From Nocardioides kribbensis (GTDB taxonomy: Bacteria > Actinomycetota > Actinomycetes > Propionibacteriales > Nocardioidaceae): 64,000 nt of DNA. This document shows, piece by piece, positions 53,501 to 62,146 of the stretch (positions within the stretch are counted from its first letter, which is position 1; the number at the start of each line of letters is the position of its first letter). The position numbers and the translations under genes were made by a program. The notes under the pieces were generated by a model that saw only the letters and a list, made by a program, of their open reading frames with translations, had not been told where the DNA came from and ran no database searches. The DNA lies in contig NZ_JADCLL010000006.1 of NCBI RefSeq assembly GCF_015070375.1, forward strand, positions 248,001 to 312,000, in the 5' to 3' direction.

Positions 53501-54228
53501 GACGCACGCTCCTCTCGGGCACGCACCATGAGGTCGACGGCCTCGTCGAGGTCGTCGGTGAGCACCATCATGTCGAGGTCGGCGGTGGAGATCTTGCCGT
53601 CGGCGAGCACGGTGTCGCGCAGCCAGGCCAGCAGCCCCGACCAGTAGTCGACGCCGAGCAGCACGACGGGGAAGCGGGTGACCTTCTGGGTCTGCACGAG
53701 CGTGAGGGCCTCGAAGAGCTCGTCGAGGGTGCCGAGGCCGCCGGGCAGGACGACGAAGCCCTGGGCGTACTTGACGAACATCGTCTTGCGGGCGAAGAAG
53801 TAGCGGAAGTTGACCCCGATGTCGACCCACTCGTTGAGGCCGGACTCGAAGGGCAGCTCGATGCCGAGCCCGACGCTGAGGCCGCCGGCCTCGCTCGCGC
53901 CCTTGTTGGCGGCCTCCATGGCGCCGGGCCCGCCGCCGGTCATCACGGCGAAGCCCGCGTCGACCAGGCGACGGCCCAGCTCCTCGCCCTGGGCGTAGGA
54001 GGGGTGGTCGAGCGGGGTGCGGGCGGAGCCGAAGACGCCGATCGCCGGGCCGAGCTCGGCCAGCGCCCCGAAGCCCTCCACGAACTCCGCCTGGATGCGC
54101 AGCACTCGCCACGGGTCGGTGTGGACCCAGTCGGAGGGCCCGCGGGAGTCGAGCAGGCGCTGGTCGGTGGTGGAGCCGTCGACCTGGTCGCGGCGCTGGA
54201 TGACCGGACCCTTGAACTTGTGCCTCAC
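53497..54228 (-). CDS. LOG family protein (TIGR00730; cytokinin-activating phosphoribohydrolase-like)
   Basis: A 243-aa Rossmann-fold enzyme with AIGVFGSARTP, GFAVMTGGGPGAMEAANKGA and the catalytic PGGLGTLDELFEALTLVQ. LOG proteins remove ribose 5-phosphate from AMP or cytokinin nucleotides; older labels call them lysine decarboxylases. Starts with GTG at 54228, overlapping the dapE stop by 4 bp. Equivalent to M. tuberculosis Rv1205 in the same neighbourhood. Confidence 0.92.
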   Translation of the reverse strand: MRHKFKGPVIQRRDQVDGSTTDQRLLDSRGPSDWVHTDPWRVLRIQAEFVEGFGALAELGPAIGVFGSARTPLDHPSYAQGEELGRRLVDAGFAVMTGGGPGAMEAANKGASEAGGLSVGLGIELPFESGLNEWVDIGVNFRYFFARKTMFVKYAQGFVVLPGGLGTLDELFEALTLVQTQKVTRFPVVLLGVDYWSGLLAWLRDTVLADGKISTADLDMMVLTDDLDEAVDLMVRAREERAS

Positions 54229-55337
54229 GCGTCCTGCTCCCCGCCCTGCTCCCCGCGCAGCCAGGCGGCGAGCTGTCGCTCGCAGCGCAGCACCTGCTCG
54301 ACCGGCACGTGCTCCTCCTGCTTGTGGGCCAGGAGCGGGTCGCCGGGTCCGTAGTTGACCGCCGGCACGCCCAGGGCGCTGAAGCGGGCGACGTCGGTCC
54401 AGCCGAACTTGGGGTTGGCCACGCCGCCGACGGCCTCGAGGAAGGCCTTGGCGGCGGGCTGGTCGAGCCCGGGCAGCGCGCCGGGGGCGGTGTCGGTGAG
54501 GGTGACGTCGTAGCCGTCGAAGAAGTCGCGCACGAAGGCCTCGGCCTCGGCCTCGGAGCGGTCGGGCGCGAAGCGGAAGTTGACCTCGACGACGCACTCG
54601 TCGGGCAGCACGTTGCCCGCGACCCCGCCGCGGATGAAGACCGCGTTGAGCCCCTCGTGGTACTCCAGGCCGTCGATGACCGGGCGTCGCGCCTCGTAGC
54701 CGGCGAGGCGGGCCAGCACGTCGGCGGCGCCGTGGATGGCGTTGACGCCCTTCCAGCTGCGCGCGGAGTGGGCGCGCTCCCCGCGGGTGCGGACCTCGAC
54801 GCGCAGCGTGCCCTGGCAGCCGGCCTCGACCACGGCGTCGGAGGGCTCCATGAGGATCGCGAAGTCGCCGGTCATCAGCTCGGGGTCCGACTGGGAGAGC
54901 TTGTGGAGGCCGTTGAACTCGGCGTCGATCTCCTCGGCCTCGTAGAGCACGTAGGTCACGTCGCGCACCGGCGCGGTCACGGTGGCGGCCAGGCGCAGGA
55001 TGACGGCGTCGCCGCCCTTCATGTCGCAGGTGCCGAGGCCGTGCAGCAGGCCGGTGGCCTCGTCGAGACGGCTGGGCATGTTGTCGTTGACCGGCACGGT
55101 GTCGAGGTGGCCCGCGATCACGACGCGGTCGCCCAGGCCCAGGTCGGTGCGCGCCACCACCGTGTGGCCGCGGCGCACCACCTCCAGGTGGGGCAGGGCC
55201 CGCAGCGCCTCCTCCACCGCGTCGGCGATGTCGCGCTCGCCCAGGCTGACCGACTCGATGTCGCACAGCTGGCGGGTGAGGGTGACCGCGTCGGCGGTCA
55301 GGTCGAGCACGGGGGTCGTCACGGGCGTCTGCGGCAT
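54225..55337 (-). CDS. dapE: Succinyl-diaminopimelate desuccinylase
   Basis: Zn-dependent M20 hydrolase that removes succinate from N-succinyl-L,L-diaminopimelate in lysine and peptidoglycan precursor synthesis. The 370-aa product has GHLDTVPVND, GTCDMKGGDAVILRLA, EAEEIDAEFNGL and MEPSDAVVEAGCQGTLRVEV...HSARSWKGVNA, giving the metal-binding His, Asp, Glu, Glu set. ATG at 55337 is preferred to a TTG four codons earlier. First gene of a tightly overlapping operon with LOG, DivIVA-domain and membrane protein genes. Confidence 0.95.
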   Translation of the reverse strand: MPQTPVTTPVLDLTADAVTLTRQLCDIESVSLGERDIADAVEEALRALPHLEVVRRGHTVVARTDLGLGDRVVIAGHLDTVPVNDNMPSRLDEATGLLHGLGTCDMKGGDAVILRLAATVTAPVRDVTYVLYEAEEIDAEFNGLHKLSQSDPELMTGDFAILMEPSDAVVEAGCQGTLRVEVRTRGERAHSARSWKGVNAIHGAADVLARLAGYEARRPVIDGLEYHEGLNAVFIRGGVAGNVLPDECVVEVNFRFAPDRSEAEAEAFVRDFFDGYDVTLTDTAPGALPGLDQPAAKAFLEAVGGVANPKFGWTDVARFSALGVPAVNYGPGDPLLAHKQEEHVPVEQVLRCERQLAAWLRGEQGGEQDA

Positions 55338-55426
55338 GGCGCTAGTCAACCAGCCGGGGCGCGCGCCGGGCCCGGGCGGCGCGCGACGCCCCGGCGTACG
55401 CCGGACGACCGGGCGGTGTCCGGACG

Positions 55427-55462
55427 CACCACGACCCCCGACGGCAGTCGGGGGTCGTGGTG
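55427..55462. terminator. Strong hairpin between the small-protein operon and dapE
   Basis: Perfect 16-bp arms (CACCACGACCCCCGAC / GTCGGGGGTCGTGGTG) with GGCA loop. It ends the csbD/small-protein transcript and insulates dapE. No U-tract. Confidence 0.8.
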
Positions 55463-55504
55463 GCTGCGCGCGAGCGGCGCTCGGTCGCGGAGGTCTCGGG
55501 GACC

Positions 55505-55624
55505 TCAGCGACCGCGCTCGCCCTGCTTGAGCTTGTCCTTGGCGAACTTGACCCCGAAGAGGGCCAGCAGCTTCCAGACCAGCCAGCCGAGCAGCTGGAA
55601 GATCGTGCGCTTGGGCTTGCCCAC
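55505..55624 (-). CDS. Very small basic protein (39 aa) coupled to csbD
   Basis: Reads MGKPKRTIFQLLGWLVWKLL ... KFAKDKLKQGERGR: an amphipathic, Trp/Leu-rich helix flanked by many Lys/Arg. Its GTG starts 1 nt after the csbD stop (TGACGTG), so it is translated with it. The composition suggests a membrane- or nucleic-acid-associated small protein. No family recognised. Confidence 0.62.
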   Translation of the reverse strand: MGKPKRTIFQLLGWLVWKLLALFGVKFAKDKLKQGERGR

Positions 55625-55625
55625 G

Positions 55626-55799
55626 TCAGCCCTTGAAGGCGTCCTTGACACCCTCGCCGGTCTTCTTGGCCGAGGCCGCGGCCTGGTCCTTCTTGCCCTC
55701 GGCCTCGAGCTTCTCGTTGTTGGTGACGTCGCCCACGGCCTCCTTGAGCTTGCCGGCGGCGTCCTGAGCGGCGTTCTTGGCCTTGTCGGCGATACCCAT
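55626..55799 (-). CDS. CsbD-family stress protein
   Basis: A 57-aa hydrophilic helical protein, MGIADKAKNAAQDAAGKLKEAVGDVTNNEKLEAEGKKDQAAA..., the CsbD signature. CsbD is a general-stress protein of unknown molecular role. ATG at 55799 has AAGGAG 6 nt upstream. A 19-bp perfect palindrome lies 67 nt upstream, so it is probably repressor-controlled. Confidence 0.9.
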   Translation of the reverse strand: MGIADKAKNAAQDAAGKLKEAVGDVTNNEKLEAEGKKDQAAASAKKTGEGVKDAFKG

Positions 55800-55865
55800 G
55801 GCTACTCCTTCGTCTGTGGCCCAGGTCGGGCCTTCGGGGTGAGCAGCCACGGCGGCCGCTCCGGT

Positions 55866-55884
55866 TGACTTACGTCGTAAGTCA
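55866..55884. promoter_or_regulatory. 19-bp perfect palindrome, TetR-type operator candidate
   Basis: TGACTTACGTCGTAAGTCA has 9-bp arms around a single T. It lies between divergent csbD and the 209-aa membrane protein gene and overlaps a TTGACT -35-like box on the plus strand. The ACTTACG half-site is typical of TetR-family operators; a TetR gene lies 0.9 kb downstream. Confidence 0.6.
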
Positions 55885-55948
55885 GTTTCACCGTAGCCCC
55901 CCGGTCAAACGGGCGGCCCGGTCACCACTTCGACGAAAGCAGGACGCC

Positions 55949-56578
55949 ATGACCGCCACCTCACCCCTCGGGTCCGGGCACGACCACAACCACGACGCGA
56001 CCCCGACCGAGTCGCGCCGCGACGTCGTCGACCGCGAGCGCGAGCGCTTCGGGGGCATCAAGCCCTTCGTCGCCTTCTTCGGCTGGCTCACCGCCACCGG
56101 CATGGCCGTGCTGCTGACCGCCCTCGTCGCCGCCGCCGGCGCCGGCGTGGGCCTGGTCTCCAGCGCCTCCGAGGTCGCCGACGCGGCGACCGGCAACGGC
56201 CTGCAGGCCGAGGAGATCGGCTGGGCCGGCGTCATCCTGGTGCTGGTCGTCGTCTTCCTCTCCTACTACTCCGGCGGCTACGTCGCCGGCCGCATGGCGC
56301 GCTTCGACGGCATGAAGCAGGGCTTCGCCGTGTGGGCCTGGGCCGTCGTGGCCGCGATCGTCGTGGGCGTCCTGGGCGCCGTCGCCGGCTCGCAGTACGA
56401 CGTGCTGGGCGACGTCAACTCCTTCCCGCGCATCCCGGTCGACGCGGGCGACCTCACCCTGCAGGCCATCGCCGTGCTCGTCGGCGTCGTCGTCGTCAGC
56501 CTGGTCGGCGCGCTGCTCGGCGGCCTGGCCGGCATGCACTTCCACCGCAAGGTCGACCGCGCCGGTCTCGGTCGCTGA
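55949..56578 (+). CDS. Four-span membrane protein, unknown function
   Basis: A 209-aa protein with a hydrophilic charged N-terminus (1-45; HDHNHDATPTESRRD) and four spans (about 46-76, 92-118, 130-150, 173-198). A GYVAGRMARFDGMKQGFAVW loop recalls TIGR04086/YrzE-like membrane proteins. Role unknown; divergent from csbD with the shared palindrome between them, so likely a stress-associated pair. ATG at 55949 follows GCAGGA. Confidence 0.78.
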   Translation: MTATSPLGSGHDHNHDATPTESRRDVVDRERERFGGIKPFVAFFGWLTATGMAVLLTALVAAAGAGVGLVSSASEVADAATGNGLQAEEIGWAGVILVLVVVFLSYYSGGYVAGRMARFDGMKQGFAVWAWAVVAAIVVGVLGAVAGSQYDVLGDVNSFPRIPVDAGDLTLQAIAVLVGVVVVSLVGALLGGLAGMHFHRKVDRAGLGR

Positions 56579-56668
56579 CCCGGCCGACCCCGGCTGACCC
56601 CGGCCGACCCCGGCTGACCACAGCCCCCGCACCGTCCCCGCGACTCCCCCCGGTCGCGTGCTCCACCC

Positions 56669-56730
56669 CGTCGTCCGGGCCCACCCTCCCGCCCACGCCA
56701 CCGCGTGCCGGAGGGTCGGCCCGGACGACG
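56669..56730. repeat. Long inverted repeat (21-bp arms, one mismatch) upstream of tetR
   Basis: Arms 56669-56689 and 56710-56730 (CGTCGTCCGGGCC... and its complement) enclose a 20-nt loop. It ends 16 nt before TACCGT (56747), the likely -10 of the TetR gene. A 20-bp direct repeat (two copies) precedes it at 56577-56619. It may terminate the membrane-protein transcript or bind a regulator. Confidence 0.75.
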
Positions 56731-56781
56731 GCGTCACCGCGGTCGTCGCTACCGTGGAACCCCCAGCCGAGGAGCACCCCC

Positions 56782-57597
56782 ATGTCGCCCGCCGAGCACC
56801 CCGACCACGACCGGCCCGTCACCGACGCGGCCGCGGTCGGCCCTGCCCCCGGCGACGGCGCGGAGCCCCCGCTGCCCGACGCCGACGCGGCCATCGTGGC
56901 CGGCGGCGCACCCCCCTCGGCCCGCGTGCCGCTCGATCGCGACCGGATCGTCTCCGAGGCGCTGGTCTTCCTCGAGGAGGTCGGCCCCGGCGGACTCTCG
57001 ATGCGCCGTCTGGGCAAGCGCCTGGGCGTCGAGGCGATGTCGCTCTACCGCTACGTGCCGGGCAAGGAGGACCTGCTCGACGCCGTCGTCGAGTCGCTCA
57101 TCTCCGGCATGTACGCCGATCCCGAGGTGCTCAGCACCCCCGACAACGGCTGGCAGGACTTTCTGCAGCGCATGGCCCACGGGGTGCGGCGCGTGGCGCT
57201 CGCCCACATCCAGGCCTTCCCGCTCGTGGCCTCGCGCCCGCCCGAGGCGCCGTGGCTGCGCCCGCCGCTGCGCAGCCTGGACTGGGTGGAGTCGTTCCTG
57301 GCCGGGCTGACCTCCGAGGGCTTCAGCGACGCGGCCGCGGTGGCGGCCTACCGCTCGTTCACCAGTTTCCTGCTGGGCAACCTGCTGCTCGAGGTCGCCT
57401 CGCACGGCGCCGACATCGGCCCCCTCGACGTCGTCGACGACGGCGAGGAGGACAACGAGGCGCTGCGGCTGCACCCGACGGTGGCGCGGCTGCGCGCCGA
57501 CCTCGCCCAGGACCACTCGGCCACCGAGTTCGAGGAGGCCCTCGAGCAGCTGCTCGAGCGGATCGCGGCCACGAAGGTCGAGCTCGCCGACGGCTGA
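56782..57597 (+). CDS. TetR/AcrR family transcriptional regulator
   Basis: A 271-aa TetR regulator with an Ala/Pro/Asp-rich N-terminal extension (about 50 residues), the HTH (IVSEALVFLEEVGPGGLSMRRLGKRLGVEAMSLYRYVPGKEDLLDAVVE) and a TetR_C_1-like ligand domain (SLDWVESFLAGLTSEGFSDAAAVAAYRSFTSFLLGNLL). The GVEAMSLYRYV block is typical of the tetracycline-repressor-like subclass. It could bind the palindrome at 55866. ATG at 56782 follows GAGGAG. Ligand unknown; convergent with the next VOC gene. Confidence 0.9.
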   Translation: MSPAEHPDHDRPVTDAAAVGPAPGDGAEPPLPDADAAIVAGGAPPSARVPLDRDRIVSEALVFLEEVGPGGLSMRRLGKRLGVEAMSLYRYVPGKEDLLDAVVESLISGMYADPEVLSTPDNGWQDFLQRMAHGVRRVALAHIQAFPLVASRPPEAPWLRPPLRSLDWVESFLAGLTSEGFSDAAAVAAYRSFTSFLLGNLLLEVASHGADIGPLDVVDDGEEDNEALRLHPTVARLRADLAQDHSATEFEEALEQLLERIAATKVELADG

Positions 57598-57607
57598 GCG
57601 GTCCCGC

Positions 57608-58276
57608 TCAGGACTCGGGTGCGAACACGCAGAACTCATTGCCCTCGGGGTCGCCGAGCACCGACCAGTGCTCGGTCTCCCACCGCCGGTGCGCGCCCGC
57701 GGCGAGCAGGGCCTCGACGTCGCCGGTGACGTCCCAGTGCACCCGGTGCGGCACCGTGCGGGGCTCGGGCACCGCGTTGAAGTCCAGCGTCATCCGCTCG
57801 TCGGCGGCCACGCCGGCCACGGTCCACCAGCCGCCCTCGTCAAGCACGGCCTCGGCCCCGAGGACGTCCGCCCACCAGCGGGCCACGCGGCCCGGGTCGA
57901 CGCAGTCGACCCCGATGCCGTGCAGGCGCACCGCCGGCGGCTCGTCGCGCTCGAAGGCGCAGAACTCGTTGCCCTCGGGGTCGGCCATCACGTGCCACGC
58001 GAAGCCGGTGTCGGCGGGCCGCGAGAGCACGCGCGCGCCCAGTGCGACGAGCTCCTCGACGGGGCCGGAGTCGAGGTCGAGGTGCAGTCGGTTCTTCGTC
58101 ACGTGGGGCCGGTCGACGGCGTTGACCCAGATCGTGTGGCGCGGCGTGGGGCCGACCAGGTGGCGGTGCGTGGGGTCGTCGCGCTCCTCCAGGCCCGTCA
58201 CCGCCGCCCAGAAGCGTGACTGCGCCTCCACGTCGACCGCGTCGAGGCACAGGTCCTTCCACGTCGCGAGCACCAT
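57608..58276 (-). CDS. Tandem VOC-domain protein
   Basis: A 222-aa protein made of two related VOC halves (VLATWKDLCLDAVDVEAQSRFWAAVTG ... HVMADPEGNEFCAFE and GIGVDCVDPGRVARWWADVLGAE ... VLGDPEGNEFCVF). The repeated DPEGNEFC motif shows the internal duplication. Members bind drugs or perform metal-dependent chemistry; the function here is unknown. ATG at 58276 preferred; nine residues farther upstream are possible. Confidence 0.85.
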   Translation of the reverse strand: MVLATWKDLCLDAVDVEAQSRFWAAVTGLEERDDPTHRHLVGPTPRHTIWVNAVDRPHVTKNRLHLDLDSGPVEELVALGARVLSRPADTGFAWHVMADPEGNEFCAFERDEPPAVRLHGIGVDCVDPGRVARWWADVLGAEAVLDEGGWWTVAGVAADERMTLDFNAVPEPRTVPHRVHWDVTGDVEALLAAGAHRRWETEHWSVLGDPEGNEFCVFAPES

Positions 58277-58346
58277 GGGCCCACCCTGCCACGGGCCGGC
58301 CACGGGCCGGGGTCACCGGCCCGTGGCTCCCCGGCCCCGGCCGGGC

Positions 58347-61300
58347 TCAGGCGCGGGCGACGTGCACGCCGGCCTTCTCGCCGTCGCCGACCACCACCTC
58401 GGTGGCCCCGGTGGGCGTGCCGCCCTGGTCGGGGTCGACCACCGAGAACGACGTGGCCAGGGTCTCCCGCGCGATGAGGGCCTCGTGGGTGGCGGCGGCC
58501 CCGCGCACGGCCGGGCCGCCGGTGAGGGTCAGCGCGATCCGGTCGGAGACGTCCAGGCCGGCGTCGCGGCGCGCCTGCTGCACCGCGCGCACCAGGTCGC
58601 GCGCCAGGCCCTCGGCCGCGAGCTCGGGGGTGACGGCGGTGTCGAGCACCACGAAGCCGCCGCCGCGGGGCAGCAGGCCCACCGCGGTGGTGTCGTCGGC
58701 GGCGCCGGCGACGGTCTCCAGGGTGTACTCCCCCTCGACCAGCGCGAGACCGCCCGCGGTGACGGTGCCGTCCTCGGCCACCGACCAGTCGCCCGACTTC
58801 GAGCCCTTGATCGCGACCTGCACCTCGCGCCCGAGCCGGGGCCCGGCCGCGCGCGCGTTGACGGTGAGCCGCTGCGACACGCCGTACGACGCCGCCTCGG
58901 GCGCGTCGGCGCCCAGCAGCCGCACGGTCTTGACGTTGACCTCGTCGGCGAGGATCGACTCGAAGCCGGCGAGCAGCGCGGGGTCGGCCACGACCACGGT
59001 GAGGGCCGGCAGCGGCAGCCGGTTGCGCAGCTGGCCGGCCTTGCGCAGCGCGGAGGTGGCCGAGCAGGCGTCGCGCACCTGGTCCATCGCCGCGACCAGC
59101 GCGTCGTCGGCGGGCAGCTCCTCGGGCGTCGGCCAGTCGGTGAGGTGCACCGAGCGGCCACCGGTCAGCCCGCGCCAGATCTCCTCGGTGGTGAGCGGGA
59201 GCAGCGGGGCGGTCGTGCGGCAGACGACCTCCAGCACGGTGTGGAGGGTGTCGAAGGCCGCGGCGTCGCCCTGCCAGAAGCGCTCGCGGGAGCGGCGGAT
59301 GTACCAGTTGGTCAGCACGTCGAGGAAGGAGCGCGTGACGTCGCAGGCCTCGGCGACGGCGTAGTCGTCGAGGGCGCCGGTCATCTGCTCGACGTACTGG
59401 CGGGTCTTGGCCAGCAGGTAGCGGTCGAGCGGGTCGGTGGAGGCGGTGGAGCGCTGCGCGGTGTAGCCGCCCTCGCCGGCGGCGTTGGCGTAGAGCTGGA
59501 AGAAGTACCAGCTGTTCCACAGCGGCATCATCACCTGGCGCACCGAGTCGCGGATGCCCTGCTCGGTGACCACGAGGTTGCCGCCGCGCAGGATCGGGCT
59601 CGACATGAGGAACCAGCGCATGGCGTCGGCGCCGTCGCGGTCGAAGACCTCGCGCACGTCGGGGTAGTTGCGCAGCGACTTGCTCATCTTGTTGCCGTCG
59701 GAGCCCAGGACGATGCCGTGGCTGACGCAGGCCGAGAAGGCGGGCTTGTCGAAGAGCGCGGTGGCCAGGACGTGGAGGGTGTAGAACCAGCCGCGGGTCT
59801 GGCCGATGTACTCCACGATGAAGTCGCCCGGGAAGTGGCCCTTGGCCGCGGCGGTGCCGTCGAACCAGTCGGCGTTCTCGAAGGGGTAGTGCACCTGGGC
59901 GTAGGACATCGAGCCCGAGTCGAACCACACGTCGAGCACGTCGGTGACGCGGCGCATGGTGGAGCGCTCGCCCTCGGGGCGCGGGTCGTCGGGGTTGGGG
60001 CGGGTCAGCTCGTCGACCCAGGGGCGGTGCAGGTCGCGCTCGCCGTCGGCGTTGCGGGGCAGGTCGCCGAAGTCGCGCTCGAGCTCGGCGAAGGAGCCGT
60101 AGACGTCGAGGCGGGGGTAGGCCGGGTCGTCGCTCTTCCACACCGGCACCGGGGAGCCCCAGAACCGGTTGCGGGTGATCGACCAGTCGCGGGCGTTCTC
60201 CAGCCACCGGCCGAACTGGCCGTCCTGGATGTGCTCGGGCACCCAGCGGATCTGCTGGTTGAGCTCCAGCATCCGCTCCTTGATCGCGGTGACCTCGACG
60301 AACCACGACGAGACGCCCTTGTAGATGAGGGGCTCGCGGCAGCGCCAGCAGTGCGGGTAGGAGTGGTCGTAGGTCTCGCGGCGCAGCAGGACGGTGCCGG
60401 CGGTGACCGCGCCGGCCTCCTCGCCGGTGGCGCCGCGGGTGGCCGCGCGCAGGTGGTCGATCACGTGGGGGTTGGCGTCGAAGACCTGCATGCCGGCGTA
60501 CTCGGTCACCGGCGCGGTGAAGCGACCGTCCTTGCCCACCGGCATGACCGCCTCGATGCCCTCGCGGTCGGTGACCTCCTTGTCGACCTCGCCGAAGGCG
60601 CCGGCGGTGTGGACCACGCCGGTGCCGTCGGTGGTCGTGACGGCGTCGTCGGCGGCCACGACCCGGAAGGCGCGGTCGTGGTCGGCGTAGTAGGAGAAGG
60701 GCGGGGTGTAGGTGAGGCCGACCAGGTCGGCGCCGCGGCGGCGGGCGAGCACGACCGGCTCGTCACCGAGCTCGCGGGCGTAGGCGCCCAGGCGGGCCTC
60801 GGCCAGCAGGTAGCGCGCGGTCGCCTCGGTGCCGGGCACGGGCGCCTCGACGACGACGTAGTCGATGTCGGAGCCGACCATGACGGCGAGGTTGGAGGGC
60901 AGGGTCCACGGGGTGGTGGTCCAGATGAGCACCTTCGCGCCGTCGAGCTCGGCGTCGCCCTCGACGCCCTCGCGGGCGTGGACGGTGTAGCCGACGGTGA
61001 CCGCGGGGTCCTGGCGGTTCTGGTAGACGTCGTCGTCCATGCGCAGCTCGTGGTTCGACAGCGGCGTCTCGTCGTTCCAGCAGTAGGGCAGCACGCGGAA
61101 GCCCTCGTAGACCAGGCCCTTGTCGTGCAGGCTCTTGAAGGCCCAGATGACCGACTCCATGTAGTCGGGGTTCATCGTGCGGTAGTCGTGGTCGAAGTCG
61201 ACCCAGCGCGCCTGGCGGGTGACGTAGTCGCGCCACTCGCCGGTGTACTTCATCACCGACTCGCGACACGCGTCGTTGAACCTGTCGATGCCCATCTCGA

Positions 61301-61664
61301 CGATCTCGTCGGTGGTCTTGATGCCGTTGAGCCGCATCGCCTCGAGCTCGGCGGGCAGGCCGTGGGTGTCCCAGCCGAAGCGGCGCTCGACGCGCTTGCC
61401 GCGCATCGTCTGGTAGCGCGGCACGAGGTCCTTGACGTAGCCGGTGAGCAGGTGGCCGTAGTGCGGCAGCCCGTTGGCGAAGGGCGGGCCGTCGTAGAAG
61501 ACGAACTCCCCCGAGCCGTCGTCGCCGGCGCTGCGCTGCTCCACCGAGGCCTGGAAGGTGCCGTCGGCGGCCCAGTAGGCCAGCACCTTCTCCTCGATCT
61601 CGGGGAAGCGCGGCGCGGACGGGACGGCGGCCTGGCCGGCCGTGGAGACCTGGGGATAGGTCAT
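58347..61664 (-). CDS. ileS: Isoleucyl-tRNA synthetase (IleS2/eukaryotic-like type)
   Basis: Charges tRNA-Ile; 1105 aa. HIGH motif HYGH (68-71) within [24 protein letters not shown] and KMSKS near residue 660 ([12 protein letters not shown]). The editing domain lies between them and the anticodon-binding region after. The [11 protein letters not shown] context is that of the eukaryotic-like IleS2 branch, which is often mupirocin-resistant in other organisms. ATG at 61664 is preferred: AGGAG lies 9 nt upstream, whereas the ATG three codons earlier abuts it. Expression is governed by a T-box in the leader. Confidence 0.96.
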   Translation of the reverse strand: MTYPQVSTAGQAAVPSAPRFPEIEEKVLAYWAADGTFQASVEQRSAGDDGSGEFVFYDGPPFANGLPHYGHLLTGYVKDLVPRYQTMRGKRVERRFGWDTHGLPAELEAMRLNGIKTTDEIVEMGIDRFNDACRESVMKYTGEWRDYVTRQARWVDFDHDYRTMNPDYMESVIWAFKSLHDKGLVYEGFRVLPYCWNDETPLSNHELRMDDDVYQNRQDPAVTVGYTVHAREGVEGDAELDGAKVLIWTTTPWTLPSNLAVMVGSDIDYVVVEAPVPGTEATARYLLAEARLGAYARELGDEPVVLARRRGADLVGLTYTPPFSYYADHDRAFRVVAADDAVTTTDGTGVVHTAGAFGEVDKEVTDREGIEAVMPVGKDGRFTAPVTEYAGMQVFDANPHVIDHLRAATRGATGEEAGAVTAGTVLLRRETYDHSYPHCWRCREPLIYKGVSSWFVEVTAIKERMLELNQQIRWVPEHIQDGQFGRWLENARDWSITRNRFWGSPVPVWKSDDPAYPRLDVYGSFAELERDFGDLPRNADGERDLHRPWVDELTRPNPDDPRPEGERSTMRRVTDVLDVWFDSGSMSYAQVHYPFENADWFDGTAAAKGHFPGDFIVEYIGQTRGWFYTLHVLATALFDKPAFSACVSHGIVLGSDGNKMSKSLRNYPDVREVFDRDGADAMRWFLMSSPILRGGNLVVTEQGIRDSVRQVMMPLWNSWYFFQLYANAAGEGGYTAQRSTASTDPLDRYLLAKTRQYVEQMTGALDDYAVAEACDVTRSFLDVLTNWYIRRSRERFWQGDAAAFDTLHTVLEVVCRTTAPLLPLTTEEIWRGLTGGRSVHLTDWPTPEELPADDALVAAMDQVRDACSATSALRKAGQLRNRLPLPALTVVVADPALLAGFESILADEVNVKTVRLLGADAPEAASYGVSQRLTVNARAAGPRLGREVQVAIKGSKSGDWSVAEDGTVTAGGLALVEGEYTLETVAGAADDTTAVGLLPRGGGFVVLDTAVTPELAAEGLARDLVRAVQQARRDAGLDVSDRIALTLTGGPAVRGAAATHEALIARETLATSFSVVDPDQGGTPTGATEVVVGDGEKAGVHVARA

Positions 61665-61673
61665 CGGGGTCAT

Positions 61674-61914
61674 CTCCTGCGGTGCGTCGGGTCGTGGGCT
61701 GCCTCACCACGAGGACGACTCCCTGACGGGGACCGCGGTACCACCTCGCTTGCCCTGCCGCGCCGTGCGCGCCGGTGGGCGCGTGCGTCGGGCGGGGCCG
61801 CTCGTTGCGGGCTGTGACGGGCCTACCCGTCCGGGTCTAGTGAGGTCGCGCGGTCGGGGACCGCGCGGCCCGTTCTTCCGGAGGCTCGCCGCTGATGACG
61901 GCTCGAGCGCCTGT
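61674..61914 (-). promoter_or_regulatory. T-box riboswitch of ileS (ultrashort Stem I)
   Basis: The leader contains the T-box core AGGTGGTACCGCGG (minus strand, 61733-61746) with UGGU to pair the tRNA acceptor end. The first hairpin is short (stem CTCGxGCCG / CGGCGAG) with the loop TCATCAG carrying ATC (61896-61894), an isoleucine specifier. CGAGG and CCTCG flank the T-box to form the antisequestrator. No U-tract lies between it and the ribosome site GCAGGAG, so control is probably at translation, as in other actinobacterial ileS T-boxes. TACCCT (61926-61921) is the likely -10. Confidence 0.9.
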
Positions 61915-62146
61915 GCTCCCAGGGTAGCCAGCCGGGCCCGTCCCCGGCCAACCGGTTCCCCGTCGCCCCCGCCGTACGTCGCACCGCTCGGCTCCCGCGG
62001 TGGTCCGGCGGGGGCCGGCGGGGGCCGGCGCGCGTCTTAGCGTCGCCTTGACCTTCCCTTGGAGCCGCGTTGGTGCGCACCGCCGCAGAGTGGTGCCTGT
62101 GCTCGAGGAGACCTCGAGGAAGACCACCCCGATCCAGGAGACGACC

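Noticed and set aside
58216..61817. Very long open frames on the plus strand opposite ileS
   Set aside because: High-GC genes leave antisense frames open. Their translations are rich in Arg/Ala/Gly/Val with no motif, while the minus strand encodes full-length ileS with HIGH and KMSKS.
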